DNA from: Vicinamibacteria bacterium
GTDB lineage: Bacteria > Acidobacteriota > Vicinamibacteria > Fen-336
Direction: 5' to 3'
Assembly (NCBI GenBank): GCA_035570235.1
Contig: DATMML010000062.1
Location: forward strand, 1-64,000
Length of the DNA: 64,000 bases
Shown one piece after another: positions 8,817 through 17,973 of this stretch. A program made the position numbers and the translations under genes. The notes beneath the pieces are model-generated. The model did not search any database and was not told the DNA's origin. It was given only the letters and a program-made list of their open reading frames with translations. Numbering within the stretch: the stretch's first letter is position 1; every line of letters begins with the position of its first letter.

Positions 8817-10201
8817 GCATCCTCCAGGCAGAGGCGTCCGGTGAGCTCGAGGCGCGCGCCGTGAACCCCCGCGCGACCGCCGAAGGAGAGGGGCACCGAG
8901 CTCAGGGGGACGAGGACAGTCTCGGCGCGCAGGCCGGCCTCGGCCCGGTAGAGCAGGACCCGCCGCCGGTCGAGGTCGAGTTCACGCGCGGCCGCGGCCA
9001 GCAGGTCTCGCGCCCCGGAGGGGTGGCGAGCGAGGTCGGCGAGCTCCTCGAGGGCGAGCCCAGACTCCGGAATCTCGGGCGACCACAGGAGGAGGCGGGC
9101 GGAGGCGGGGACCTGGCGGACGGTGGCCGGGTCTGACGGCACCACCCGCACCGAGAGGCCGAGGGTGACCAGATGCGCGACCACGCGCTGGCTCAGGAGG
9201 GGGGGCACGTCCGTGCTAACGGCCATGGTGACGGTGCCGCGGACCGGGGCGCGCGCCCGAGGAGCCTCCGCCCCGAGCGAAGGCAATAGGCCGGGGACGA
9301 GCAGGAAGGGCGCGGGGTCCCCTCCCGGGATCAGCTTGGCTGCCATCTCCGCGCGGTCGATGGCCGCGGCCACCGCCCCCCGCGCGTCCGCTTGGTCGAA
9401 GGGAGGGCGGGCCGGATCGAGCACGAGCAAGAGGGTGGCGGCCAGAGCGGACACCCCGGGCTCGCCCGAGCCCAGGTCGATTCTCCCCGCCCGGAGCTCC
9501 GCGTGGAGAGCGGGCGCGTCCGGGGCGGCCACGACCTGGACGCGGTCGAGGTAGGGCCGCCCCCGCGCGTGGCCTCCGAAGGCGGTGAGCACGACCCTTC
9601 GCCCGGGGAGGACAACCGTGGGCACGAAGGGACCGGCGCCGGCACCCGTGGGGCTGGTGATGGCGGCGGCCGGGGAGGCGAGCGGAAGCAAGGGCAGGGA
9701 GCGGGGGCCATCAGTCCTCAGCACGACCCGCCGGGGGTCGGGAGCGGAAAGGCCGGGCAGGTCCTCGGTCGTGCGCGATCGGAAGGACTGACCGCCCTCG
9801 AGCGACTCCGCCAGGTGAGCGGCGGCGGCGCCCGGTCCGCGCAAGAAACGGCGCAGCGACCGTACCGTGGCCTCGGAGGTCAGGGGGGTGTCATCCTGGA
9901 AGCGGGCCAGCGGACGAAGGGTCAGCGTCCATTCGCGGCCGGCGGCGGATGCCGCCCAGCTCTCGGCCAGGCTCGGGGTCGGGACGGCGTCCGGACCGCC
10001 CCCCACGAGGCCCTCCCCCGCGAGGCCAGCCAGGAGGCGCGCTCCCGGGCCTCGCGGCACGGTGGGCTCAAGGCTCGGGGGGAGGTCGAGAACGCCCACC
10101 GTGAGCTCGCCCCCGTAGCGCGGGCCGAGCGCGGCGCGGAGGGCGGCGGGCAGGAGCAGGAGAAGGGTTAGCGCCAACGCCGGGCGTGTCCGGGCCGTCA
10201 C
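8801..10201 (-). CDS. ABC-type solute-binding protein, family 5 (peptide-binding type)
   Basis: 466 residues with a signal peptide (RPALALTLLLLLPAALRAALG). RYGGELTVGVLDLPPSLEPTVPR, then LAESWAASAAGREWTLTLRPLARFQDDTPLT is the standard N-terminal part of family-5 (DppA/OppA/NikA) periplasmic binding proteins. The total is somewhat short for the family (usually 500-550), and the central part is compressed. No permease or ATPase gene is nearby; instead it lies in an operon with a two-component system, overlapping the kinase gene by 16 bases and its upstream gene by GTGA (GTG start at 10201). This suggests a sensory co-receptor rather than a transporter component. That role is inference. Confidence 0.85.
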   Translation of the reverse strand: MTARTRPALALTLLLLLPAALRAALGPRYGGELTVGVLDLPPSLEPTVPRGPGARLLAGLAGEGLVGGGPDAVPTPSLAESWAASAAGREWTLTLRPLARFQDDTPLTSEATVRSLRRFLRGPGAAAAHLAESLEGGQSFRSRTTEDLPGLSAPDPRRVVLRTDGPRSLPLLPLASPAAAITSPTGAGAGPFVPTVVLPGRRVVLTAFGGHARGRPYLDRVQVVAAPDAPALHAELRAGRIDLGSGEPGVSALAATLLLVLDPARPPFDQADARGAVAAAIDRAEMAAKLIPGGDPAPFLLVPGLLPSLGAEAPRARAPVRGTVTMAVSTDVPPLLSQRVVAHLVTLGLSVRVVPSDPATVRQVPASARLLLWSPEIPESGLALEELADLARHPSGARDLLAAAARELDLDRRRVLLYRAEAGLRAETVLVPLSSVPLSFGGRAGVHGARLELTGRLCLEDAWIEP

Positions 10202-11403
10202 GATGTGGTCCGGCGGAGGTCCAGGAACAGCAGGTAGGTCTCGCCACCCGGGTCCTCGAGGGCGGCCACCAGCCGGGCCGTATCCCCGTGCACGGAGGCG
10301 GCTAAGGCGCGCACCACCCCCGGAACGGGCAGGCTGTCGGCCAGGCTCAAATCCCGCTCCCTCCGCTCCAAGATCAGGATCGCGTCCGCGGCCCCGGGCG
10401 GCGCCGCGGAGGCGGCGGCCAGGAAGCCTCTCCAGAGGCAGGCCAGCCCCGTTCCCGACCTGAGTCCGGAGGCGCGAGGGCCCTCGGGGGTGGATACGCG
10501 GAGGCGGCCCTCGGGGTCCACGGCCACGCCCACCGGGGCGTCGGTGACGGCGAGGAAAGGACCGCTGCCCAGGCCCTCCAGGGTGCCCTCCAGGAGGTTC
10601 GTCCCCGGACGGAAGCGTAGACCCCCCGGGCTCCCCGGCCAGGGCAGGGCGTCGGCCACGAGCCTCTCACCGAGCCGGCGCCCGCCCTCCTCCACCGCGA
10701 AGAGGGACGCCCTAGGCGAGCGGCTGGTGACGGCCCACACCAGGCCCCCCTCTGTGGCCAGCACCAACCCCCCCGGCATCCTCACGGCCTCGAAGGGACC
10801 GGGCAGGGGTCGTTGCGCCTGGCGCACCAGGCGGGAGTCCTCCCAGCGGTAGAGGCCGAGCGATTCGGTCTGGAGGACGAGCACGCGGTCGTCGCTGAGC
10901 AGGGCCAGGCCGACGACCGGCCCCTCGAGGGGCGGCGTCCGGCTGCTGGCCACGGTCTCGAAGCCGGATCGCCCGGGCGGGGGGCGGACGGGCGACAAGG
11001 GCAAGACGGCGGGGTCAGTGGGCGCCGACACCGAGATCACATCGACCAAGCTGCCCTCCGGCTCGCTCACCACCCGGGCCGAGACCACCAGGCGCAACGG
11101 GGCTTCCATCAGGACCGGTTCCACACGCAGCCGGGAACCGGGGCCGGTGGAGAGCCGGCCCTCGAGGCGTGAGAGCAAGAGGCTGCGCAGGTCGAGGACG
11201 AAGGCGGCCCCCCGGCCCGTTCGATCCTCGATCGTTCCCACCTCCACCGGTCGCCCCTGCGCGATGCGCGCGATCTCGTCGGCCAGGGCGGCGGCCAGCC
11301 GGCTCAAGGGCGAGTCGGCGGCGGCGGGCCGGGCGAGGGCGAAGAGGAGGGCCCACGAGAGGGCGGCACGGGAGGGCCGGGGCACGGGGGAAGGATAGCC
11401 CAC
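10198..11403 (-). CDS. Exported protein of unknown function, first gene of the sensor operon
   Basis: 401 residues counted from GTG at 11403; GTG at 11385 is equally possible. Both give a signal peptide (SRAALSWALLFALARPAAAD). The open frame extends further up to 11715, but that part is antisense to yqeY and is rejected. Residues about 35-130 (LAAALADEIARIAQGRPVEVGTIEDRTG, then LRSLLLSRLEGRL) look like the N-terminal domain of lipoprotein/FlgO-like proteins. The rest is strand-rich with repeated GLxxDRVLVL and GVAVDPEGRLRVSTPEG stretches suggesting a beta-propeller. Periplasmic or outer-membrane attached. I do not recognise the family. Its stop overlaps the next start (GTGA). Confidence 0.72.
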   Translation of the reverse strand: MGYPSPVPRPSRAALSWALLFALARPAAADSPLSRLAAALADEIARIAQGRPVEVGTIEDRTGRGAAFVLDLRSLLLSRLEGRLSTGPGSRLRVEPVLMEAPLRLVVSARVVSEPEGSLVDVISVSAPTDPAVLPLSPVRPPPGRSGFETVASSRTPPLEGPVVGLALLSDDRVLVLQTESLGLYRWEDSRLVRQAQRPLPGPFEAVRMPGGLVLATEGGLVWAVTSRSPRASLFAVEEGGRRLGERLVADALPWPGSPGGLRFRPGTNLLEGTLEGLGSGPFLAVTDAPVGVAVDPEGRLRVSTPEGPRASGLRSGTGLACLWRGFLAAASAAPPGAADAILILERRERDLSLADSLPVPGVVRALAASVHGDTARLVAALEDPGGETYLLFLDLRRTTS

Positions 11404-11469
11404 GCAAAGGCGCTTCCCGCAATTGCAGCGGATCTCTCCCGGGAAGGCCGGGGACGGAGAGACCGACGG

Positions 11470-11475
11470 TACAAT
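11470..11475 (+). promoter_or_regulatory. Possible -10 box close to the yqeY start
   Basis: TACAAT ends 7 nt before the ATG at 11483, and no ribosome site precedes that ATG. This geometry fits a leaderless or nearly leaderless transcript. No convincing -35 box is seen. Confidence 0.35.
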
Positions 11476-11482
11476 GCTCCCT

Positions 11483-11938
11483 ATGAGCCTAGAGAAGCGG
11501 ATCGAGGCGGACCTCACCGCGGCCATGAAGGCCCGGGACGCCGCCCGGACCAGCGCGCTGAGGATGGCGAAGGCCGCGCTCAAGAACAAGGAGATCGACA
11601 AGAGAGCGCCCCTCGACGAGGCGGAGGCCGCGCGCGTGCTGCAGGGCCTCGTGAAGCAACGCGAGGAGGCCATCGAGCATTTCACGAAGGCGAGCCGGGG
11701 GGAGCTGGCGGACAAGGAGCGGGCGGAGATCGGGGTCCTCCGGTCCTACCTGCCCGCCGAGGCCTCCGAGGCCGAGATCGCGGCCGCGGTGGAGAGGGCG
11801 GTGACGGAGACGGGGGGGGCCTCGCCCAAGGACATGGGCAAGGTCATGAAAGCGGCTCTGGCCGGGCTCCAGGCGGCGGGGAAGCCGGCGGACGGCAAGA
11901 AGGTCAGCGAGCTCGTGCGCAAACGCCTCGGGGGCTGA
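11483..11938 (+). CDS. GatB/YqeY domain protein
   Basis: 151 residues, the normal length of the stand-alone YqeY family, which resembles the C-terminal tRNA-interacting part of the GatB amidotransferase subunit. Helical throughout, with SLEKRIEADLTAAMKARDAARTSALRMAKAALKNKEI at the start, LRSYLPAEASEAEIAAAVERAV in the middle and GGASPKDMGKVMKAALAGLQ near the end, all typical. Cytosolic; role in tRNA amidation or quality control is only presumed for the family. The nagZ gene begins 10 bp after its stop, so it heads the peptidoglycan-recycling operon. Confidence 0.92.
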   Translation: MSLEKRIEADLTAAMKARDAARTSALRMAKAALKNKEIDKRAPLDEAEAARVLQGLVKQREEAIEHFTKASRGELADKERAEIGVLRSYLPAEASEAEIAAAVERAVTETGGASPKDMGKVMKAALAGLQAAGKPADGKKVSELVRKRLGG

Positions 11939-11948
11939 GCGGCGCCCC

Positions 11949-13043
11949 TTGAAAGAGCTTGTCCGGCGGGTCGGCCAACGCTTCATGGTGGGGTGGGAGG
12001 GGTACGAGCCCTCGAGCCACCTCAAGCGGCTCATCCGCGACTTCGGGGTGGGGCACGTCATCCTCTTCGCCCGCAACGTGGACGGACCCGAGCAGGTGGC
12101 GGAGCTCATCCGCGAGCTGCAGTCCCTGGCCCGGGGGGCGGGGCACGAGCTTCCGCTCCTGGTCGCGGTGGATCAGGAGGGCGGGCGGGTGGCGCGGCTT
12201 CGCGAGCCTTGGACCGTCTGGCCGCCATTGCGCGCCGTGGGGCGCACAGGCTCGGAGGACATCGCTCGGCGCCTGGGGGAGGCCCTGGCCGCGGAGCTTG
12301 CCGCCTGCGGGTTCCGCCTGGACTTCGCGCCCGTAATGGACGTCGACACCAACCCCAAGAACCCCGTGATCGGCGACCGCTCCTTGGGCGACGACCCCGA
12401 CCTCGTAGGGCGCCTGGGGGCGGCGCTGATCCGCGGACTGCAGGACGGCGGCGTGGCCGCCTGCGCGAAGCACTTTCCCGGCCACGGCGACACGGAGGTG
12501 GACTCCCACCTGGACCTCCCCGCGGTTGACCACGAGCGCCCGCGGCTCGAAGAGGTGGAGCTGCGCCCGTTCCGCAAAGCAATCGAGGCGGGGGTGGCCA
12601 CGATCATGACCGCCCACGTCCTGGTGCGGGAGCTGGACGACCGCCTTCCCGCCACCCTCTCCCCGCGCGTCCTCACCGCCCTCCTCCGGAAGGAGATGGG
12701 CTACGGAGGGGTCGTGGTGGGTGATGACCTGGAGATGAAGGCGGTGGCGGAGCGCTGGCCGCCGGCGATCTCGGCCGTCCTGGCCGCCAAGGCGGGTTGC
12801 GACATCCTTCCTGTCTGCAAGGGGCCGGAGGCGCAGGTTGCGGCCTTGGAGGCGGTGATCCACGCCCTCGAGGCGGAGGAGATCCCGTGGCCGGAGATGG
12901 ACGACGTCGGCGATCGGATCCGCCGGCTCAAGGAGCGGTTCCTGCTTCCGCACCACGATCCCGATCCCAAGGCGGCCCTCTTGGCCGCGGGCCGGCACCG
13001 GGCCCTGGCCCGGGAGATCGAGGAGCGCGGAGGGGTGGCCTAG
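11949..13043 (+). CDS. nagZ: Beta-N-acetylhexosaminidase NagZ (glycoside hydrolase family 3)
   Basis: 364 residues. Cytosolic enzyme that removes GlcNAc from GlcNAc-anhydroMurNAc-peptides during peptidoglycan recycling. The family signature KHFPGHGDTEVDSHLDLP carries the catalytic His and Asp-His loop, and VVGDDLEMKAV contains the nucleophile Asp. The substrate-binding VAVDQEGGRVARL is at about 73-85. Length matches bacterial NagZ. TTG at 11949 is preferred because the family's N-terminal strand LVRRVGQRFMVGWEG begins there; the ATG at 11983 would cut it. It is followed after 1 bp by ldcA and then mpl, so three consecutive recycling steps are cotranscribed. Confidence 0.95.
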   Translation: MKELVRRVGQRFMVGWEGYEPSSHLKRLIRDFGVGHVILFARNVDGPEQVAELIRELQSLARGAGHELPLLVAVDQEGGRVARLREPWTVWPPLRAVGRTGSEDIARRLGEALAAELAACGFRLDFAPVMDVDTNPKNPVIGDRSLGDDPDLVGRLGAALIRGLQDGGVAACAKHFPGHGDTEVDSHLDLPAVDHERPRLEEVELRPFRKAIEAGVATIMTAHVLVRELDDRLPATLSPRVLTALLRKEMGYGGVVVGDDLEMKAVAERWPPAISAVLAAKAGCDILPVCKGPEAQVAALEAVIHALEAEEIPWPEMDDVGDRIRRLKERFLLPHHDPDPKAALLAAGRHRALAREIEERGGVA

Positions 13044-13044
13044 G

Positions 13045-13971
13045 ATGGCGCCGGTCAAGCCGCCGGCCCTGCGTCCCGGTGGCCTCTTGGGGGTGTGCGC
13101 TCCCTCCGGGCCTCCCGACCCCGAGCGGCTGCGCCGGGGCGTGGCCGCCCTCGAGGCCCTCGGTTTCCCGGTGCGGGTCCCGGAGGGTCTCCTCGACCGG
13201 ACCCGGTTCACGGCGGGGAGCGTGGAGCGACGCGTGGACGAGCTGCACGCCCTCTTCGCCGACGATGCGGTCACGGGTGTCGTCTGCGCCCGGGGGGGGG
13301 CGGGGGCGGGCCATCTCCTGCCCGCCCTCGACGGGGCTCTCCTAAGGGCTCACCCCAAGGTCTTCGTGGGGTTCAGCGACGCCACCTTCCTCCACCTGTA
13401 CTTCGCTCGCTTGGGTTTGGTGAGCTTCCACGGCCCCATGGTGGCTTGGGACTTTCCGGAGGGGACGTACGACCCCGCCAGCTTCCGGCGCGCCGTGATG
13501 GGCGAAGGGGCGGCCTATGCGAGCGAGGAGGGGGACCTCATGCCGCTGCGCGCGGGCGGGGCCGAAGGCCGACTGCGCGGGGGCTGCCTGAGCATCCTGG
13601 CCGCGGCCGCAGGCACGCCCTGGCAGCTGCCGCCGGACGACGAGGGCACGATGCTGTTCCTGGAGGATGTGGACGAGGCTCCCTACCGGATCGACCGGAT
13701 GCTGCGGCAGCTTCGGGACTCCGGAGGCCTGGAAGGGGTGACGGGGGTCGTCTTCGGGGACATGAAGGGCTGCGTTCCCCGCCTGGCCGCGGACTACTCG
13801 CTAGAAGACGTGATCGGGGACGCCCTCGCCGGCCTGGACATCCCCATCGCGGTGGGGCTCAGCAGCGGACACACCTCCAGCCCGAACTTGACCTTGCCCC
13901 TGGGGGTACGCGCCCGCCTCCGCTGCGGGGAGGAAGCGAGCTTCGAGGTGCTGGAGCCGTCCGTTTCGTGA
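13045..13971 (+). CDS. ldcA: Muramoyltetrapeptide LD-carboxypeptidase (peptidase family S66)
   Basis: 308 residues. Removes the terminal D-Ala from the recycled muropeptide tetrapeptide in the cytosol, giving the tripeptide that Mpl reuses. The S66 triad is visible: Ser111 in VGFSDATFLHL, a Glu in LFLEDVDEAPYRIDRML (about 207-211), and His276 in LSSGHTSSPNLTLPLG. RGGAGAGHLLPALD (about 83-96) corresponds to the family RGGYG motif with Tyr replaced by Ala. It starts 1 bp after the nagZ stop, and its own stop overlaps the mpl start (GTGA), so translation is coupled. Confidence 0.95.
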   Translation: MAPVKPPALRPGGLLGVCAPSGPPDPERLRRGVAALEALGFPVRVPEGLLDRTRFTAGSVERRVDELHALFADDAVTGVVCARGGAGAGHLLPALDGALLRAHPKVFVGFSDATFLHLYFARLGLVSFHGPMVAWDFPEGTYDPASFRRAVMGEGAAYASEEGDLMPLRAGGAEGRLRGGCLSILAAAAGTPWQLPPDDEGTMLFLEDVDEAPYRIDRMLRQLRDSGGLEGVTGVVFGDMKGCVPRLAADYSLEDVIGDALAGLDIPIAVGLSSGHTSSPNLTLPLGVRARLRCGEEASFEVLEPSVS

Positions 13972-15365
13972 GGGTCCACCTCTGCGGGATCTGCGGCACC
14001 GCCATGGCCTCGCTGGCCGGGCTTCTCCGCGAGCGCGGCCACGAGGTCTCAGGCTCCGACCAGGACGTCTACCCGCCCATGTCCACCCAGCTCGAGGCCC
14101 TGGGGATCCGGCTGCGCTCGCCCTACGCGGCCGACAACGTTCCCCCCGAGGCCGACCTGGTTGTGATCGGCAACGCCCTCTCCCGGGGCAACCCCGAGGT
14201 GGAGGCGGTCCTGGACCGCAAGCAGCGGATGTCCAGTCTGCCCGCCCTCCTGGCCGAGGAGTTCATCCGCGGCCGGACCTCGCTGGTGGTGGCGGGGACG
14301 CACGGCAAGACCACCACCGCCAGCCTCCTGGCCCTGATCCTCCACCAGGCGGGTCGCGATCCCTCGTTCCTTATTGGGGGAATCCCCGTTGATTTCGGCC
14401 AGAGCTTCCGGCTCGGGGCCGGCCCGCACTTCCTGGCCGAGGGAGACGAGTACGACACGGCCTTCTTCGACAAGCGCCCCAAGTTCGTGCACTACTTCCC
14501 CGACGTGGCGGTGATCGGAAACGTCGAGTACGACCATGCCGACATCTACCCCGATCTGGCCGCGGTGCAGACGGCCTTCGTCCGGCTCCTAAATGTGATC
14601 CCCCGTCGCGGCCTGCTCGTGGCGGGAGCGGAGAGCCCGCCCCTCCTTGAGATCCTCTCCCGGGCGCCGTGCCGGGTGGAGACGTTCGGGATTCAGGGAG
14701 AAGCCGACTGGCGGGCCGTGAACGTGCGGCCCGGGCCCGACGCCTGGAGGTTCGGGCTTCAGCGCCGGGGCCGGGACCTGGGAGAATTCGCCCTCGGCCT
14801 TCCCGGAGAGCACAACGTGCGGAACGCGCTGGCCGCGCTGGCGGTCGCGGCCGAGGTGGGGGTCCCGCCCGAGGCCGCCCGCGCGGCCCTGGCCGCCTTC
14901 CGGGGCGTGAAGCGGCGTCTGGAGGTGCGGGGCCGGGCGCGGGGGGTTATTGTCTACGACGATTTCGCCCACCATCCCACCGCGGTGCGGGAGACGCTCA
15001 AGGCCTTGCGGGCGGCGGGGGAGGGTGGGGGCCGGCTGGTGGCCGTCTTCGAACCCCGCTCCTACACCTCGCGCACGGGTGTCTTTCAGGAAGACTTCGG
15101 GCGGGCCTTCCGCGCCGCCGACCTCGTGGTGGTGGCGGCGGCGCACCTTCCGGGCAAGGTTCCGGAGGGTCACCGCCTCTCCGAGGTCGGGCTCGTGGAC
15201 GCGCTGCGGGGCCAGGGCACCGAGGCCCGCTTCATCCCCTCCGTTCCTGACATCGTGACCGCCCTCTCCGCCGAGCTTCGGGAGGGAGACCGGGTCGTCC
15301 TGCTCTCCAACGGCGGCTTTGGGGGAATCCACGAGAAGTTGCTCCGGGCCCTGGAGCGGGCCTGA
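13968..15365 (+). CDS. mpl: UDP-N-acetylmuramate:L-Ala-gamma-D-Glu-meso-Dap ligase
   Basis: 465 residues of a Mur-ligase. It attaches recycled murein tripeptide directly to UDP-MurNAc, using ATP. VHLCGICGTAMASLAGLLRERGHEVSGSDQDVYPPMSTQLE is the Mpl/MurC UDP-binding Rossmann part, GTHGKTTTASLL (about 108-119) is the ATP loop, EGDEYDTAFFDKRPKFVHYFPD is the Mpl-type motif, and NVRNALAALAV and YDDFAHHPTAVRETL mark the middle and C-terminal domains. A longer open frame upstream lies within ldcA; GTG at 13968 is chosen because it lines up with family N-termini and overlaps the ldcA stop. MurC proper is not excluded but the EYDTAFFDKR motif favours Mpl. Confidence 0.94.
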   Translation: MRVHLCGICGTAMASLAGLLRERGHEVSGSDQDVYPPMSTQLEALGIRLRSPYAADNVPPEADLVVIGNALSRGNPEVEAVLDRKQRMSSLPALLAEEFIRGRTSLVVAGTHGKTTTASLLALILHQAGRDPSFLIGGIPVDFGQSFRLGAGPHFLAEGDEYDTAFFDKRPKFVHYFPDVAVIGNVEYDHADIYPDLAAVQTAFVRLLNVIPRRGLLVAGAESPPLLEILSRAPCRVETFGIQGEADWRAVNVRPGPDAWRFGLQRRGRDLGEFALGLPGEHNVRNALAALAVAAEVGVPPEAARAALAAFRGVKRRLEVRGRARGVIVYDDFAHHPTAVRETLKALRAAGEGGGRLVAVFEPRSYTSRTGVFQEDFGRAFRAADLVVVAAAHLPGKVPEGHRLSEVGLVDALRGQGTEARFIPSVPDIVTALSAELREGDRVVLLSNGGFGGIHEKLLRALERA

Positions 15366-15623
15366 TCCGAGCGGTCCGGCCGGAAGCCCAGCCGTCGCGC
15401 GCTGGAAGATGCTCTCCCGGTGTGGTATGACTGCGTCCATCAATCCAGGGATGAGGCGTCGTCGAGTCGTAGTTGGTCGCGCGCAGGAACCGGGAGCCGC
15501 CCCGCTCCCATCGACGGCGGCTAGCCCAGGGGCTTCGGGCTTCCCCGGGGTGGCCGCGGGCCGCCCCCGACGCCGGCCCTATCTGCCCAGGGCCGGAGGA
15601 TCTGTTCTCGTAAGGAGGACGGT
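15366..15623 (+). other. Leader region of the TonB receptor gene
   Basis: 258 bp with no gene. It contains the potential hairpin GGGAGC-CGCCCC-GCTCCC near 15490-15510 and a GC-rich stretch just before the start, with AAGGAGGA 5-6 nt before the ATG at 15624. I looked for a cobalamin riboswitch and did not recognise its conserved boxes. Confidence 0.4.
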
Positions 15624-17960
15624 ATGAAATGCCATCTCCTGGCCCTCATCGGCCTGGGGGCGTTCGCAGTTCCGGTCCTGGCCCAAGACCCAACCCAGGG
15701 GAAGGATCAAAAGAAAAAAGACGACGAGGTCGTGAAGCGGGAGGAAGTGGTCGTGGTCAGCGCATCGAAGGTGGAGTCCACGCTCATCAACGCTCCCGCC
15801 ACCATGAGCGTGATAAGCGCTGACACCCTCGTCACCAGCCCGGCCCAGAACTACGGCGACCTCTTGAGGACGGTGCCGGGGCTGAACGTCATCCAGACTT
15901 CGGCCCGCGATTTCAACATCACGGCCCGCCAGTCCACCTCGACCCTCACCGACAGTCAGCTCGTGCTGCTGGACGGTCGGTCCATCTACCTGGACTTCTT
16001 TGGCCTGGTGCTCTGGGACTTCCTCCCCCAGAGCCCGAACGAGATCAAGCAGATCGAGGTCGTGCGGGGACCGGCGTCCGCGGTGTGGGGGGCCAACGCC
16101 TTGACCGGTGTCATCAACATCATCACCAAGTCGCCCCGGGAGGCCCAGGGTTTCGGGCTGAACCTCACGGGCGGGCTGATCAACCGTGACGCGGGCTCGC
16201 GGCAGAGCGAGGGCAACGGCTATAGCTACGGGGCAAACTTCACCTACTCCCAGGCCCCCAGCGACAAGGTGGCCTGGCGCCTGTCCGCCGGCTATTTCAA
16301 CTCCGACCCCTACTCCCGGCCGCTGGGGCAGGTGCCCATCATCCCGAACCCCACCGCTCCCAGCTCCGTGCCCTGCGTCTCTGGCACCCAGACCGGGTGC
16401 GTCGGGGGCGGAGTGTTTCCACCCGACCGTGAAGGCTTGGGCGCGTTTACGAACCAGGGCACGAGCCAGCCCAAGGCTGACCTGCGCGTGGACCAGGAGT
16501 TCTCGGGCGGTGGCCACATGACCTACCAGGGGGGTTACTCCGGCACCACCGGGATCATCCACACCGGAATCGGCCCCTTCAACATCCAGAGCGGCTCCAA
16601 GCTGATGTACGGCAAGCTGCAGTACACCAAGAGCGCCCTAAAGGTGTCGGCGTTCGGCAACTTCACGGACACCTCCGCTCCCAACGAGCTGGCCAAGGAC
16701 CCCAGCGGCAACGCCGTCGTCCTCGGCTTCAAGACCCAAACCTACGACTTCGAAGTCGGGAACTCCAACGTCATCGCGGGCAAGCACATCCTCAGCTACG
16801 GGGGCAATGCGCGCCGGAACAATTTCAACATCACCCTCGCGCCCAACAGCAAGGACCGCAACGAATTCGGCGCCTACTTCCAGGAGGAATTCTTCGTCGA
16901 CAAGTTCCGCCTGGCGGGGGGCGTACGCGTGGACAAGTTCGGCAACCTGGACAGCGCCTTCTGGTCGCCGCGCGTGAGCCTCATGTACAAGCCCACGCCC
17001 GAGCACTCTCTGCGGGTGTCGTTCAATCGCGCGTTCCGCTCGCCCTCCGACATCAACAACTACCTGGACCAGAACATCCTGGCCCCGCGGCCCATCAACC
17101 TCTCGCCGCTGGCACCATTCCTCCCCCCACCCCTCCAGCCCTTCGTGACGACGCCGTTTTTCCTGACCGTCAACAATTTCGGCAACACGAACCTCGTCGC
17201 GGAGTCCCTGAACGCCTATGAGTTCGCCTACACGGGATCCATCAACGGCAAGACGACCCTTGGGTTCGCGATCTACCAGAACGACCAGAACAACAGCATC
17301 AGCTTCACGAACCTCACCACCATCCCCACCGCCGCCGCCCTGGCCAACGGCCTCAGCTTCTACTCGCCCACGGACCCCGCCACCGGGGTCACGGTCACGG
17401 GCCAGCCCATCACGCTGCCTCCCGTTCTCATGGGGGTCCTGGCCCAAATACCCCCGCAGTTCGGGGGGCCGATCCTGCTCCCCAATAAGGTGAGCACCTA
17501 CTTGAACCTGGGGCCGACCCAGCAGCGCGGGGTGGAGCTCTCCATCGACCAGCAGTTCACCCGGGAGGTCAGCGCCTACGCCAACTACTCCTACCAGAAC
17601 ACACCGAAGGTGCAGACCCCCGACCCTGGCCAGCTCCCGTACTTTGCGGCCAAACTGTCCTTGCCCCCCACCAACCGGTTCAACGCGGGGGTCAACGTCA
17701 ACACCAAGCAGTTCATCGGCAACCTCTCCCTGAACTTCACGGACAAGGCCTTCTGGACGGACGTCCTCGCCCCGGACTTCTCGGGGTACACCGACTCCTT
17801 CACCATGGTGAACGCGACGCTCGGCTGGAAATGGGCGGAGGGTAAGGTCGTGACCAGCCTCAAGGGGACGAACCTCCTGAACAAGACCATCCAGCAGCAG
17901 GTGTACGGGGACATCCTGAAGCGGGCCCTCGTTCTCGAGGTCCGCATCTTCACCAAGTGA
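15624..17960 (+). CDS. TonB-dependent outer-membrane receptor
   Basis: 778 residues with a signal peptide (MKCHLLALIGLGAFAVPVLAQ). The plug domain follows a Lys/Asp-rich linker: EEVVVVSASKVESTLINAPATMSVI (TonB-box/plug start), DLLRTVPGLNVIQTSARDFN, LVLLDGRSIYLDFFG and IEVVRGPASAVWGANALTGVINIITK. The rest is a beta-barrel with many alternating strands and ends in a short aromatic strand (LVLEVRIFTK). It takes up siderophores, vitamins or other large solutes with TonB energy; the BtuB-like plug motifs do not fix the substrate. A strong ribosome site AAGGAGGA precedes the start and a strong terminator follows the stop. Confidence 0.93.
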   Translation: MKCHLLALIGLGAFAVPVLAQDPTQGKDQKKKDDEVVKREEVVVVSASKVESTLINAPATMSVISADTLVTSPAQNYGDLLRTVPGLNVIQTSARDFNITARQSTSTLTDSQLVLLDGRSIYLDFFGLVLWDFLPQSPNEIKQIEVVRGPASAVWGANALTGVINIITKSPREAQGFGLNLTGGLINRDAGSRQSEGNGYSYGANFTYSQAPSDKVAWRLSAGYFNSDPYSRPLGQVPIIPNPTAPSSVPCVSGTQTGCVGGGVFPPDREGLGAFTNQGTSQPKADLRVDQEFSGGGHMTYQGGYSGTTGIIHTGIGPFNIQSGSKLMYGKLQYTKSALKVSAFGNFTDTSAPNELAKDPSGNAVVLGFKTQTYDFEVGNSNVIAGKHILSYGGNARRNNFNITLAPNSKDRNEFGAYFQEEFFVDKFRLAGGVRVDKFGNLDSAFWSPRVSLMYKPTPEHSLRVSFNRAFRSPSDINNYLDQNILAPRPINLSPLAPFLPPPLQPFVTTPFFLTVNNFGNTNLVAESLNAYEFAYTGSINGKTTLGFAIYQNDQNNSISFTNLTTIPTAAALANGLSFYSPTDPATGVTVTGQPITLPPVLMGVLAQIPPQFGGPILLPNKVSTYLNLGPTQQRGVELSIDQQFTREVSAYANYSYQNTPKVQTPDPGQLPYFAAKLSLPPTNRFNAGVNVNTKQFIGNLSLNFTDKAFWTDVLAPDFSGYTDSFTMVNATLGWKWAEGKVVTSLKGTNLLNKTIQQQVYGDILKRALVLEVRIFTK

Positions 17961-17973
17961 AGGGCTGGGCCAA

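Noticed and set aside
11404-11715. N-terminal extension of the exported protein at 10198-11403
   Set aside because: It is antisense to yqeY and lacks protein-like composition; a signal peptide starts at 11403 or 11385.
15366-15623. Cobalamin riboswitch before the TonB receptor
   Set aside because: The receptor is BtuB-like and the leader is long, but the conserved boxes of the riboswitch were not found.
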